DNA from: Perca fluviatilis
Lineage: Eukaryota; Chordata; Actinopteri; Perciformes; Percidae
Length of the DNA: 64,000 nucleotides
Reading direction: 5' to 3'
Assembly: GCF_010015445.1 (NCBI RefSeq)
Contig: NC_053127.1
Location: 9,070,276 to 9,134,275 of the forward strand
Shown here: positions 10,441 through 22,445 of the stretch, in pieces
Position numbering within the stretch: the stretch's first letter is position 1
Layout of the letters: every line of letters starts with the position of its first letter
Translations under genes and position numbers: made by a program
The notes under the pieces: model-generated
Database searches by the model: none
Told to the model about the DNA's origin: nothing
What the model saw: the letters and a program-made list of their open reading frames with translations, nothing else

Positions 10441-12611
10441 TTTTTCTTCTAACCGCAGATTGAAAGTATACAACTGAACATCATGATTGGATTTTTATTA
10501 TGAGACTCATAAATAAAAATACAAAAAAAAAAATCCACTACAAAAAACAATCTACCGTTAGTAGGATGTAAAAAAAAAAAAAAAAAAGAAATATTCTTTA
10601 TATTTTCACTATCAAAGGCACGACATTGACTTTAGTGACAACATGGAGAAGAGAACCTGCAGCATTAAATCTTTTATTTTTCCTTTTTATTTTTTTAATC
10701 ACACTCCATCAGAGAACACTGAAATGTTACAAAGAGAGGTGTCTGATTCTACATGGAAAGAAACAAAAAAAAAAAAAAAAATAAGAACAACCTCTATATC
10801 AACAGACGGTGGCTATAGATTGGTGGCACAGCTCAACAGGAAACGTACCGCCACGGAAAGAAAATAGCACGCTGTCGCTGGAAAAGACAAAGGACCTTTG
10901 CAAAGCTCTAATGCAAATTTCAAAAAAAAAAAATGATACAACCGACAACAATAAAAGAACAAAATAAAGAAAATAAAAAAATAATAATTGGGCACCTTCT
11001 AAGATTAGGCTAAGATTAGGTGCTGAGGTAGACAAAAACTATAACAATTCAAATCATAATAAAAACACTATTTTCTTAATACAGAGCAACTTGACTGGCA
11101 CTTGTGCTGTCACAACAATGGAGGAGAGAAAGTAGCACAGACAAGCCAGGGGAAAGACAGAGAGAGAAAAGCTTTGTTACATAAAAAGCTTTGTTATGCT
11201 TGGTCCGACAGGGCAATTGGTCCTCAGTGCTAATATAAAAAAATACAATGTCTTGGTGCTTTGTTACTCAAAACAGTTTTTAAGTCTAGACCTCGATGGC
11301 ACATGCATTGCAACGACTGCATGAAATGGCTACTTTGTTCTAGAAACACCACACCAAAACACAGAGTGCCAGATCCAGGGATGCCATGATTCCTCTCGGG
11401 GGGACGAATTTTAAACATCCCCTTCTAAATGCATTTTGTAGAAAATAAAAAAAATAAAAATAAAAAGTACTCTAAAAAAACTGAAGCAAAGCAGAAGGGG
11501 GGATTTTCCCTAGTGCCAACCTACCCAAATGGAGGTTTTTCCTTTCTTTTATTTTTTTTTATCCTTTCAAGAACAATATAAAGTTCTCGTCAGCAAACCT
11601 GTTGCTGACAAAAAAAAAAAAAAAAGAGAGAGAGGAAAACAAATATATAGAGTAGACAATCTGAGTGGAGAACCAGACTTCCTGGACACGCAATTTCCTG
11701 GAACAAGATTTTGTCCCCGACAGTCTTTGCAAGTCTCGGCAGCCTGTCCTGTCTGGATTCCAGGACATTTTCCCTATGATTTTGTTTTGCGTTGCTAAAT
11801 AAATGCTTTTGGGTGCCAATCTCAGCGTATGGCCTAAGAAAATAAGTGAATGCAGAATCCCAGTTGCTATCTCAATAGCATTAAGGGGTTTATTCAGTCC
11901 AGTCCCTGCTCTATTCAAGATAACAAAAAAAAATAAAATAGAAATCAGGTCATTTTCGAGCGTCATGACATCCCTAGGGTGCTGGAGACACATTTTTATT
12001 TTCTTCTGAAAATACGGAAAACTAAGCAGATATAGATGGATATTTTTGTTGAACAAGTTCCATTTTTAGGCACAAAGATAGTACAGAAACATCCGAGGAA
12101 CACTGAGGGAAGAACTATATCGATGCCAATGTATATATATATATATTTTTTTCCAACATAGAGAAAAAAAGTGGCATAGGGTATCATTTTATTTTGTATC
12201 TGATCCGATTAGTGCATTTTTCCACTAATACACACACATACGCACGCACACACATAGTTACGCACTCTTTCACCCGCACGAAAAAGTAGAAAACATTCAG
12301 AGGACGATGACGGGAATAACGTGACTGATCAGGTCTTGCATTGTGGTGGTTCAGACTGAGCCGTGACTGGGTATATTATAGTGGGTGGATATTATAGGAG
12401 GGTGAAAAAGACCCTCAGCTCACAGTGTTTGAGAATAAAATGGCAAGACACCACGGGACATGCCATCCCTTCTTCTCTCTTTTTTTTTTCTTTTCAAATA
12501 CAAAAACAAAAACCAGAGACATGTTGACAGTTAAGTTTGATTGAAAAATTGTGAATGACAAGTTCTAACTGGCAGCGCCACCCTGCCGTCCCGTATTTTA
12601 TCAACCATATT

Positions 12612-12633
12612 TTTTTTTTTTTTTTTTTTTTTT
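12612..12633. repeat. Poly-T run in candidate 3' UTR
   Basis: About 22 consecutive T on the plus strand (A on the gene strand). Similar shorter runs occur throughout 10500-13900. Confidence 0.7.
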
Positions 12634-13919
12634 AACTTTGTCACATACACTCGTAAAAGTTGTGGCGGATAGATTTAGTCCTTCACCTACAATGCAATTG
12701 ACATCCAGAAAGCAACACTTATTATTACAATATGTTCACACACACGTTTTTTTGTCCAACAATATCAAAGAGGAGCAAGGCAAAAATGATTCACACCCAG
12801 AGAGAAAAAAAAACAGGTAAAAAAAAAGAAAAAAAGAAATAAGAAATACAAAAATTTGTGCCCTGCTGTAACCCTCCACAAATGGAAAAAAGGACCGACA
12901 CTGAATACAAAAATATCACCATTTTTATATATCAAATTGCCTCTGTTGGCTCTTGTTCAGGAATACGCTCATTTCTCCAGGGAGCTTGTCAGCTGAGAGA
13001 ATCTCTATTTTTAACCTTCTTGTTTTTCTTTTTTTTTTTGATTACCACTTGCAGTACCAAATTGTCCAACGCACTCTGCATCACTGCAAATATGACCTGT
13101 CCTGGGCGGTTCAGCTTTTTTTCTTCTTTTTTTTCTTCACATTACAAAACTACACTTCTATTCACATATTTTCAAGTTTTAATTCGTATTTTTTAAACCC
13201 TCTTAAAAAGCAATAGTACTTCCTCTTATCTGCCGCATCCCTACTCATCACTTAAGGCTTCAAAATTGCTTTTTTTTTTTTTTTTCTCTCTCTCTTTCTC
13301 TCTGCTCTTCTGTGGTTGGAGGTGCAGGGGGAGACTATAAGAGAAGAATAAACGTCCATTTGAATGACTTTCCAAATCCTGTCAACCTCGACTTTTGTTA
13401 TCTCTTACGCTTTTATGTACATTTTGCTAAAACACAGACAATCATAATTCAACTTTTGAAAACAATAACAAAAAAGAAGAAGCATGAGATGAAGTAGCAA
13501 TGATGAAATAATGCAAAACATAAACACACACACAAAAAAAATGTGCTTTTGCAAAAAAAAAACAACAACTAATGAAAACAACTTAGAGGTAGCTTTTATA
13601 ACAAATGACCAAACCTTCCGGCTCTTTAACAAGCGGGGTTAATAATACCAAGTTTGGTAACACGTAATGCACGAAGAAATACACGACATTAGAAAAACAA
13701 AACGAAAAAAATCTCTTCACCGTGGCACTTAATTTTTCTGCGTATACACTGCTTCATCACGTCGTGCAATGCATCTTTTTTATCGACACAGACTTGTGAA
13801 CACACAAAAAAAAGTGTACAAATGAAACGAAAAAGGGAAAATTAAAATACACAAGCAACATGAGGTCACAAAACGAGGTAATTCAAGTACGAAGTGTTGA
13901 GATCAAACTCAAGTTCAAT

Positions 13920-13970
13920 AGTAACAACAACAACAACAACAGCAACAACAACAGCAACAACAGCAACAGG
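13920..13970. repeat. (CAA)n/(CAG)n trinucleotide repeat
   Basis: Imperfect CAACAACAG run (TTG/CTG on the zbtb16 strand). It creates spurious poly-N/poly-T and poly-L open frames on both strands and lies within the proposed 3' UTR. Confidence 0.8.
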
Positions 13971-16597
13971 AGACGAGAGAGAGAGACGAAGCGCAGGGAC
14001 CAAAAACACAGAGAAAGAGACGATTTATTCTGTCGTCTTACTGGTTGCCCCCCCCAAAAAAAAGCTGCTGGGCAGTGTCTCGTCCTATCAGTGATTTCCC
14101 CCCTTTTTCCATCGGCCATTTGGATATGTGATCGCCCCCCATAATGCTGTGACATGCAGTGATTCCGTTCAACCATAATACCTGCGGCTGCGTCAGTCAC
14201 ACGGGTCTAATGCTGCGTTTCAGAGACGTCAGAAAGTCGGACATGCCCTCCTCCTTCGCAACTAAATAAGCCTTTCAGTTTGGGCTGTACGCAGGAATTT
14301 CTTCCAAGATGCAGTTGTGTCAACATTGCAGCATATAAATGCTACACATGACTTTTAACAAAGTCCCAGTGGTAATTTAAATCAGTTCAAATATGTTTGG
14401 GAAAATGCACCATGCATTTAAACACCATTTATTCTGTAATATAACTACAGGACAGGACCCCCAGATAACGCAGCACCTGCCTTTAGGTCCTTCTACTATC
14501 AAACTAAAAAATCTACTGACACACAGTGAATCTGGGGCCCCTGCGAGCCAAGGGTCCCTCTCCCGCTTTGCCCAGTTAGTAATTCAGCCTCATCTCAACG
14601 TACATTCAAGTTTGATCGTGAAGATCATGTACCTCCACGGCCCCGATATGTGATCTGTTTTGCCCATTTTGTCCAGTCTATCAGAACACCTGATCATGAT
14701 TATGCGTATTTATTTTAAGATGTAAAATAGCATTTGCCGCTTTGTAAGAGCTATTGCATGGGGAGCAGCATTTGATGTCGGATGGAGAAAATCTGAACCA
14801 CTGGAAAGCATTTAGAGTGATAGCAAGGTGGGACTTGTAGGTTTCTGACCTCCAATGAAAGGCAGCGTTACCCTGCGGTTTTCTGACAACAGCCTAGTGC
14901 GAACCTGGCTCACAGTCGCTAACATTCATGTTTTGATGCCATAGAACAGTCTTCAACCTGCCACGCCACCTTTGACAAACGCTTAAGGTGCGCAGCTAAG
15001 GCATTCCCTGCACTTCTTCAACATTCACAACGAGCAGTCGAAGTCACACGACTCCCACGGAAAGCAGCCTTCCCCCCCCTCCCCCCCATTTTGTTTTCCA
15101 TCCCTGTGGTGAATGGACAGATCTGTCGCGGTGTTACAAAGTGTTACTGTGTATGTGTCAGTTTGTGTAGTTCATCATTAGTGTGAGATAATGATAGTCG
15201 TCGGGTTAAATGTACATGGATTAAAAGCAGTCCAGTTATCTATTGCTGAGTAGGTGGATATGCCGGGTTTAATGTGGTATACTGTAATAGCCAGTTATGA
15301 TTTAATGAAAAAAAATATATATCACTTGCAGACATCAAACAGAGACTGTTGTCGTAATTCGTTTTAACCTGTGCAATCAAAGCCATGATAAACTACGATG
15401 CAGAGCTAAAAATAAAATATATATACGATGAAAAAGTGACACAAGTTGGCCCTCTGGGGAGAACTGCGGGTGGCCAGTGGTGACTGGACCTTCTCCAGCC
15501 CTCCTCTGACAGAGATGCAGAACCAGAAAGACTACTGGGAAAACTGGGGATACTCCCCCCCCCCTCCCCGCAGAACAAGCAAACAGGTGCTTAGTTTGCA
15601 GTATTTTAGTGCTCCCACTCATCCAGCTCAACCGTTTCGTCTACTGCATACGCCTACCGGCTCCGCTGTGGATTCTCAAGGGCTACCTCGCTGCCACCGC
15701 TGGGATCGGAAGGGTCTCATTGTATGGACAGGTTATTCTGGCAGATTTCTGTGATATTTCTGTACTGCGCAGGCAGGAATGTTGCAAAACAGATCGTTTG
15801 TGTGGCATGATGATACTGTTAATGTGAAATTATAGGTCAGTCCTTCTCCAAGATAACTTTGTTGCGGTTCATAACTACCATAACAGGTTTGTGGAGAAGG
15901 ATTTTGGCCGTCTGAAAGCCAGCAGTTCCTCAAGACTCCAAAGCAAACCATGACATGATGAACTTGGGGCTTAAACTGATACGCAATAGTCACACATTGT
16001 TCACGTGAGCTAAACTAGTAGGACTAAGCAGGGCGAATGTAAACAAACCAATAACGAAGTAGAACAAAAAAAACTTTGTTTCCCTGTTCGGAAAGAAAGA
16101 AGTGGAGCGGTGGCAAGTATGTGCAGGTTCAGATAGCCCTCGAGAATCCGCTTTCTCACTCGCAGCAGCATCCAAAAAAAAAAAAAAGTCACTTCCTTGC
16201 AGCACGCTTGCTTTGTGGCGCTGCATGAAATGACCTAAAACAATAACACAGTCGCAGATGTAGTGAATGACCCGGTGAATCCGAACTATGGTGGAGAATC
16301 TCTCTCTCCCTGTCCATGTCTTCCTCTTCTTATCACCTTTGTTCCACCGTCACCACTCTTTTAACCCGTGGGTCGCCGTTGCCGGCGCCGCTGCCTGCCG
16401 CCTTTGCATGAAAAGTAAAAAGAGAAAACAAACCCTCTTGCTTTCGGATCTGTTGTCGTTCCTAAATCGCCAACATTCCACCACGGCCTCCTATCCGCTC
16501 AATTACATTCCCCCTTACCTCTCGACCGCGCCCCCCCTTCCCCCCCTCCCCGTCGCCCTCCCACGTACCCTCCCTCTCCTCATTCACTCCCGCGGCC

Positions 16598-16827
16598 TCA
16601 GACATAGCAGAGGTACAGGTAGGTCTTCTCTATGCGCCAGTCTGGGGGGACGTCTTCGGGCTTGTGGTTTTTCATGTGCTTCTGCATGGCGGACAGGCTG
16701 GGGCAGTAATCCAGGCAGATGGTGCATTGGTAGGGCGAGGCGCCGTTGTGGGTGCGCAGGTGCTTGATCATGGCCGAGTAGTCCCTGGATCGCTGGTGGC
16801 ACAGCTTGCACTCGAATGGCTTCTCAC
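16598..16827 (-). CDS. zbtb16: zbtb16 (PLZF) terminal coding exon: ZF8-ZF9 and C-terminus
   Basis: ZBTB16 is a nuclear BTB/C2H2 zinc-finger transcriptional repressor that binds DNA through its finger array and recruits co-repressors through its BTB domain (family knowledge). This exon starts after the acceptor TATCATCCTTAG at 16828. Its first two bases complete a Gly codon split with the preceding exon, and 75 residues and TGA (16598-16600) follow. It holds two C2H2 fingers: [21 protein letters not shown], then [21 protein letters not shown], with all Cys and His ligands present. The tail [16 protein letters not shown] is the diagnostic ZBTB16 C-terminus. The exon itself begins GTGAGAAG, which resembles a splice donor; this is the usual H-T-G-E-K linker at a phase-1 junction. 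Which teleost paralogue (a or b) cannot be decided from this part. Confidence 0.95.
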
Positions 16828-17315
16828 CTAAGGATGATAAGGGTGGGGTCGAGGACAACAATTATGTTAGTCAATTATTATGTCCTTGTTGAGGCGTGAT
16901 GTGCCTGTTAATCAGTAACTAAATGCATTTGATACCAATAGCAATTGAAAGACAAGGAAATGGTGGATTAGTCTGTGAGGGGTTCTGGTAAACACAGCAG
17001 CGTCTGTTATTCACACCCAAAGGCCTTTATTTTAATGCAATGTGAGAATCCCGTGATCTTCCAGGGGTTAAATTGGGATTTGTCACGTAGGGGGGCTCTG
17101 TGGTTTCAGGGTTGCCATGGGTGCACGTGTGCGCCAATAGACTACAAAATCTGATTGGTATTATTGGACCAAAATAATTGTAAATAAAATAAAACAAGGT
17201 GAGACAACCCTCTGCTCAGAACACTAAAACGCTTATCAAACTTATAGTTTCAATTTTGTAGAAGCGGAACAATTTTTCTCCCTACCTTGCCATCCACCTA
17301 TCCCTCTCTGACATC

Positions 17316-17665
17316 TTTATTGGCATTTCTTTAAACCAATCACAATCGTCTTGGGCGGCGCTAAGCACCGGGCAGAGCCACGGCGCCTCTGCAAAATAGC
17401 CTCGGGAAGGAACTTGTTTTGGTGGAACACGTGTACGTTCAAAGGTTGTTTTAGTCGTGCGAGAGAAAACTCAGATTGGACAGATAGTCTAGCTAGCTGT
17501 CTGGATTTACCCTGCAGAGATCTGAGGAGCAGTTAACCAGAGTCCTCACAAATCCACCGGAGGTTAGAACGCCAACACAAAGGAAGAGGAAGGTAACGGA
17601 CATCCGGTGGAATTTCCGGCAGCAACGGAGCAATCCCAGAAGTGGAACGTCGTGGATATAGACTA
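17316..17665 (-). mobile_element. MITE fragment (same family as 55900-56351), right half missing
   Basis: It reads as the reverse complement of most of the copy at 55900-56351. Shared words include ATTTCTTTAAACCAATCACA, GGAAGGAACTTGTTTTGGTGG, GTCTGGATTTACCCTGCAGA and GATCTGAGGAGCAGTTAACC. It ends GATATAGACTA at 17665, the family's TAGTCTGTATCC terminus. The end with the GGTCTGGC palindrome is absent, so it is truncated. Confidence 0.8.
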
Positions 17666-19060
17666 GCGATTATCTGACTACACATGCCAGATTTCTTTTA
17701 ACTCCGTAACAATGTTTTTATTACTGATACGAATGCTGGCCAAAGCTACAAAAATAAGACTCACAGTGTAATAAAACAGAATTTTCCCCTTAGTGGCAAA
17801 ATGTTATCTATTAACAGACAAGACTGCAGCATATGAATCCTGTTGTTTGAGAAGTATAACAAGTCTCTATGTCAGGGCTTCAGGAGAGAGGAATGTCCCA
17901 TCACCACTAATTTAGAGACTGCAGATTTCACAAGAAATTCTGGCGTCGTTGTGATAATTGGAGTGTGCACACAAATGCAAACAAGCCAAAACTCAGGAGG
18001 GAAATCCCAACTGTCTCCTGAACAGCAGTGTGCAGCAGTTAAAGACCAAACTGGCTCAAAAAGTCACTCCAACTGCCCCCAATAATTGGTAAAACTCAGA
18101 AAGAAGAGGTAAAATAAAAGCAGTCGTGGAGTTTGTTCCCCTCTGAGAGACAGTATTAACACAGGTCCATCAAGCTATCCCTCTAGCAGCTAACAAATGA
18201 TCTTCTAATTATTTTTGTGGTTGAGGGGATAGAATTCCTGTGTGTTCAGTTGTTATCAATTCTCATTACTGCCGTTATTAATAAGACCCAACTGTAATGG
18301 GATTTTGAAACCGTGCAAGGCTGCTTTACATGTCGTGCAACAGAAGTAAATTAAAAAGAGATACCGAATGTGCAACTACCAAATGTGGCAGCGGAGGCTT
18401 CTAACACACCGACAGAGAATAACTTCCTTTTGTTTTTTAATGTCTACTCTTTAGATCTCGTTTTCAAAAAGACAACACGCAGTTGTGAAACATCAGAATG
18501 TCGATGACTATGCAAACAGAAAATTAAATCATTCACTGAATATTAGCTTTGTCAATAGAAAATATGATGCTGCTGTCCCCTGAGACTTAACAAAGGCCAG
18601 GGAACCAGATAATACAGTACACAGTATTGGGTGTAATGAGTTGGATATGTAACGTAGAGAACTGTGATACAGAGTTGAGGAATCGAAGCGTAGCGGAGGC
18701 AGCATGCATGTAAATAATGCCCCGTGGTCTCGAACACTTAATACTTGCCTGCACAAGTTTTTTCCGAACTGCTAAATTAAGACAGGCCCTATTTAATAAT
18801 AATTAATAATAATAAAAACGCAGCCTACCCTTTGGTTTCTTCACCAGGTTCTCAATATCCACCTAAATATCCAGGTACTTGTAGGGTGATAGTCGAAATC
18901 ATGTTCATGTACACTTCCAAGTCCAAGATCTGAGCTCCATTAGTCTGAATCAACGACAGCTCATTTACCGGCGCTGCCGGATGTCCTGCCGGATGTCCCT
19001 CGCCTTGCAAAACTCCATGCCTTTCGGGAAACCACAACAAATTTCGAGCTAGCAAGCTTC

Positions 19061-19248
19061 ATGCTGAAAATGTCAAGATTTGAAGACAATCTGGAACTTG
19101 AAACAAGGCAGGCCTGCTTGGTTCTTTCAGGGAATGATTGTAAAGATTTACAAAGAATATTTTTAAGGCAGTTACTCTCCAAGTGGGACGTTTTGGGACC
19201 GATTGGTCGTATCACTGTGGACAAAATGTACACAGCGATACACTGGTA
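19061..19248 (+). other. Exon-like open frame with a good splice donor, unrecognised
   Basis: From ATG at 19061 (or 19070) the frame is open for 62 codons to CACTG|GTAAGA, where the stop overlaps a consensus donor. The peptide (MLKMSRFEDNLELETRQACL and onward to DKMYTAIHW) has ordinary composition, without low-complexity bias. It lies about 140 bp before a MITE fragment and antisense to zbtb16 within its intron. No domain is recognised. It could be a first exon of a decayed transposase, a real small exon, or chance. GCCGGATGTCCTGCCGGATG at 18975-18994 just upstream is a short direct repeat. Confidence 0.2.
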
Positions 19249-19387
19249 AGAGCCAATTACGTTTTTAACGTTTAACGTTTTTTGAATATATTCAGCTAAT
19301 TTAAATAGCTCACCTTACTGTATTGTGTGAACAGTTAACTTCATTTGATATAGTATGCGGCGTTTTCTTTTGGGGGTGCAAATGTTC

Positions 19388-19584
19388 AACCAAAACAAGT
19401 TCCTTCCCGAGGAATTTTGTAGATCCACAGTCGCTGCGTCCGGAGCTTAGCCCCCAAGACGATTGTGATTGGTTTAAAGAAATGCAAACAACCCAGTGTT
19501 TTTTCTCCTATCCAGGAGTGTATGTGTAGAGGCCAGACCTTACTCCGCATGCGCTGTGGAATAAGGTCTGGTAATGCGACACTA
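19388..19584 (+). mobile_element. MITE fragment (same family as 55900-56351), left half missing
   Basis: It starts within the family at CCAAAACAAGTTCCTTCCCG and continues through GATTGTGATTGGTTTAAAGA to a decayed version of the terminal palindrome (GCCAGACCTTACTCC ... GGAATAAGGTCTGG). It ends TGCGACACTA at 19584, against GCGAGACTA in the full copy. More diverged than the copies at 17316 and 55900. Confidence 0.75.
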
Positions 19585-19999
19585 GATCTCCATCCATTGA
19601 AGAAGACTGTGAAATGCAGCTGAAAGCTTCAGAAAAGGCTCCAGTTTCGGTGTGTGTTTCTTGCCCCATTTGACTGTTTAGCAATGTCACATGCTCCAAG
19701 TTCTCACCCATTACTTTGGTGAGTATGATTATCATAAATGGTAGCAGTGTAACAGAGTCATAATAAACCAGAGGTAAACTCACACAGACCTGAACTAAGA
19801 TACGATCTAAATGGGCTAAAAACCCAGGAATATGTGCTGTTTAAATGTCTGCTATTTCTATTCTAAGCCACATGTAATCAATGTAGTACATTACACAAAA
19901 TACAGCCCCTCCCATGCAGAACTCCTGAAGGTGTCATAAATCAAAGTGTGGCGCTGCTCTCTTGCTGTGGGGGGCTGCTAATATTCAAGAAGCACATTT

Positions 20000-20480
20000 C
20001 AATTCAGCCACAGCAGCCATCCTAAATGTGCTAATGATTTGAGTGATGGCAGGGAATAATCCACCAGCGCTCAAGCCGGCAGACGCAAATTAGACATGTA
20101 AATGCTGACCTTTACCAATGGCATTTGAAATGAGCTGTCGGATGTGATCTAGCCCAGCGCTCGTTGTCACCTTTCAGCTGGAGCCTCGCACATGTGCGCT
20201 GGCAAATCGGGCGGCCTCGTGCCTCCGCTGCTCGCTCTCCCTGTCCGTTTCGGAGCCCTGGTTAACCTTGCCCTGTGTTGGCGGCTGGGTTGCGGCGCCA
20301 TTCAGCCAATAAGCATGAATACAGTGCTGCGGGTTGGCATGTGTTGCTCTGCAGCAGTGTGGACACCTGCATTATGTTGATATTGATAACCACACTGTAA
20401 ACAGGGTCGCCTCAACCATAACCAGCTAATAATGAATTGCAAATTGGGCCCAGGTATTGATCCGCCATTGGCATTTGGGA
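20000..20480. promoter_or_regulatory. Possible conserved non-coding element
   Basis: Repeat-free, balanced composition, no ORF with a domain. Contains GCAAATTAGACATG, CTAATGATTTGAGTG and CTAATAATGAATTG, which are homeodomain-type words. Conservation cannot be measured here; the call rests on sequence character only. Confidence 0.2.
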
Positions 20481-21117
20481 TGTGTGGAGAGAAGGGGGCG
20501 GGGGGTTGGTTGAATTGCCAATGTCGATGATTCATCAAGCAGCTCCCTTTTGTACGAGGTGGCCTTTGACTGGGAGCTTGTCGCTTGTTCTTGTTATCTG
20601 CTGTTGCTCTCCGGCTTAACGCAAAGCCCCCTCCCCCACACAAAAGGGGAAAGGGTGGACAGGGGGGGAGCCAATTATTGGACAGGCTGCCTTGATAGTG
20701 TGGCTTAACAGCTGGCTTATTGAATGGAAGATGGGAGGGTGCTGCTGCCGCATGTGTGTGTTAGAGAAAAAGAGCTGGTGAGGAAGCATAACGCCCTGGC
20801 TGTGTGCCATCCTGGTGGGCGCTCGCGATATCCTCACTCAGTCTACCACGTAGCGCACACTCATTCTCCAGGGCCCCCAGCTTATCACTGTGTCAACATC
20901 TTTATAGGGCTCTAAATATACTGGGATCAATACAACGTCTTCTGAGACATTCATCTACTGTATCACAGCAACAAAGATATTCATCTGGTCTGGTCTGTGC
21001 TTTTCCGCTTGGATTTCCTGCAACAGAGTCCTTTAACAGACACCAAAAGCTGCATCAATAGGTCTAGTGCCCCGTTGCTGTATATACTGTATTTTTATGT
21101 GGATAACAATATTGGGA

Positions 21118-21306
21118 GCCTATGTTCCCACATTTCTATGATTCTTTTCAAAATTAGGCTCTATGTTCCCTCATTTCAAAGATTCTTTTCCAAAATTAGG
21201 CCCTATGTTCACCTAACCCCTAACCCACCCTAACCCTAACCCTTGAAGGGAAATGTAGGAACACAAGACTTAATTTTGAAAATGTCCTAGAAATGTGGGA
21301 ACATAA
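21118..21306. repeat. Fold-back repeat with telomere-like core, second locus
   Basis: The left arm (21118-21212) carries CCTATGTTCCCACATTTCTA, then AAAATTAGGCTCTATGTTCC and AAAATTAGGCCCTATGTTC. The centre (21213-21243) is CTAACCCCTAACCCACCCTA, then ACCCTAACCC. The right arm (21250-21306) is inverted: AAATGTAGGAACACA, TTAATTTTGAAAATG, AAATGTGGGAACATAAT. It has the same architecture as the core of the composite element at 2349-2836, but without the MITE ends and with more divergence. Confidence 0.7.
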
Positions 21307-21931
21307 TATCTGAATAAGGGCCAAAACATGTTTATATTACCCAAGAGAGATTGACATTTTAGTAAATTTGCTTACCAACTTTCTTTCTGAGAATGAGATG
21401 AGATAAATATCAGTCTCATGTCTGTGTGCGTTGTACGGAGCTGAAGTTGTTAGCTTAGCTTAGCATAAAGAAAGTAAGCAGAGGGGACCACAGCTAGCCT
21501 GGCTCAACTTGACAACTACCAGCCCCTGTAAAGCTCGCCAATTAACATATTGTATTGTAGTTGTTCGATGTGTAAATAAAATGATAGATTGTTGTTTTAG
21601 AGCGAGTTAAACTGTGAAACTGTCTTGGCAGACAAAAGCTGCAGCTTCCCAGAGTCTTTTTTTTTTTTTTGTCACAGTGAGGTTGCCAGGTTTGGTACCA
21701 TCGTGCCTGCCCAGAGACGGCCAGAGTGCCGCCTCTGCTCACAGACCATATCTGGCAACCTGTGCTATAGCTCAAGATGCTGCACAAAAAAACGTGTATA
21801 GTTCCAGCACATAGCTTCCCGTAAGACCACAAACAATTCCCCAATCCTTTGATTACAAACATCAATTAATTTTTTTTTACTTTGCAAACAGCTTCTTTGT
21901 TGGCCGGCTGGACTTATTTTAATCGCAGTAC

Positions 21932-22099
21932 CTGTGTGCACACGGTAGTGGGTTTCCAGCTGGTGCTTGAGGCTGAACTTCTTCCCACAGCCGTTACATT
22001 CATAGGGCTTCTCCCCAGTGTGGATGCGTTTGTGGCCCTTCAGCGTGCTCTCATCTCGGAAGCAGCTCCCGCAGAACTCGCACTCAAATGGATGGTCCC
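21932..22099 (-). CDS. zbtb16: zbtb16 internal exon: ZF6-ZF7
   Basis: 168 bp, flanked on the gene strand by the acceptor TTACAGCAG (22100) and the donor ACAG|GTACTG (21931). Both ends split a Gly codon after base 1, so the exon is symmetric (phase 1-1). It encodes 55 whole codons: [20 protein letters not shown], then [20 protein letters not shown], then [15 protein letters not shown]. These are two complete C2H2 fingers (C-X2-C-X12-H-X3-H) joined by the canonical HTGEKP linker. The match to known ZBTB16 fingers is almost residue for residue. It lies 9.8 kb downstream of the ZF4-ZF5 exon and 5.1 kb upstream of the terminal exon. Frames that extend past its borders are intron read-through. Confidence 0.95.
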
Positions 22100-22268
22100 C
22101 TGCTGTAATGTGGAGAAACACAAGCAAAGTTTATATCCATCTGCAGAAGGGATCTTGTTGTAAGAAAAAAAAGGGAAAAGTACAACACTCGAGCTTGTGT
22201 GAAAAAACAGACTGAAGGGCACAAGGCCGTGCGCAAATTCATCTGAATATTGTTAAAAGGTTTCAACT

Positions 22269-22445
22269 TCAATTCAATTTTATTTTATTTATAGTATCAA
22301 CTCATAACAAGAGTTATCTCAAGACACTTTACAGACAGAGTAGGTCTAGACCACACTCCCATGAGCGAGCATTTGGTGCAACAGTGGTGAGGAAAAAAAA
22401 AACTCAGACAGACCCAGGCAGTTTGTGGGCGGCATCTGTCACTGC
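22269..22445. repeat. Interspersed repeat (copy 1; copy 2 at 38634-38782)
   Basis: Shares with 38634-38782 the ordered words TTTATAGTATCAA/TTTATAGTGTCAA, TATCTCAAGACACTTTACAG/GTCTCAAGACACTTCCCAG and AGTAGGTCTAGACCACAC/AATAGGTCTAGGCCACAC. A common retroposon-like repeat of percomorph genomes (recollection; class uncertain). Confidence 0.6.

Larger units (their letters stand above)
10418..16597 (-). other. zbtb16: Candidate long 3' UTR of zbtb16
   Basis: This follows the stop codon without any recognised splice donor or new gene. It has many A and T homopolymers and no recognisable transposon, in contrast to the dense elements on the far side of about 10.2 kb. AATAAA on the minus strand occurs at 10435-10440 and 10494-10499, followed by a T/GT-rich stretch toward 10400, a plausible cleavage site. 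The open frames within it (for example minus 12056-11559 and plus 16288-16767) show no domain. The extent is inferred, and earlier poly(A) sites could be used. Confidence 0.4.
16828..21931 (-). other. zbtb16: zbtb16 intron between ZF6-7 exon and terminal exon (5104 bp)
   Basis: Bounded on the gene strand by the donor ACAG|GTACTG (21931) and the acceptor CCTTAG (16828), phase 1. It contains two fragments of one MITE family (17316-17665, 19388-19584), an exon-like open frame at 19061-19248, a possible regulatory block at 20000-20480 and a fold-back element at 21118-21306. The stretches 16861-17315, 17666-18850 and 19585-20000 show nothing recognisable. Confidence 0.85.

Noticed and set aside
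16288..16767. 159-codon plus-strand frame opposite the zbtb16 terminal exon
   Set aside because: It is the antisense shadow of the conserved ZF8-ZF9 exon plus GC-rich 3' flank.
16584..16811. Second minus-strand frame over the terminal exon
   Set aside because: Out of frame with the zinc fingers; a shadow of the real coding frame.
21213..21243. Interstitial telomere marking an old chromosome fusion
   Set aside because: Only about 30 bp, imperfect, and part of a dispersed fold-back repeat that also occurs at 2349-2836.
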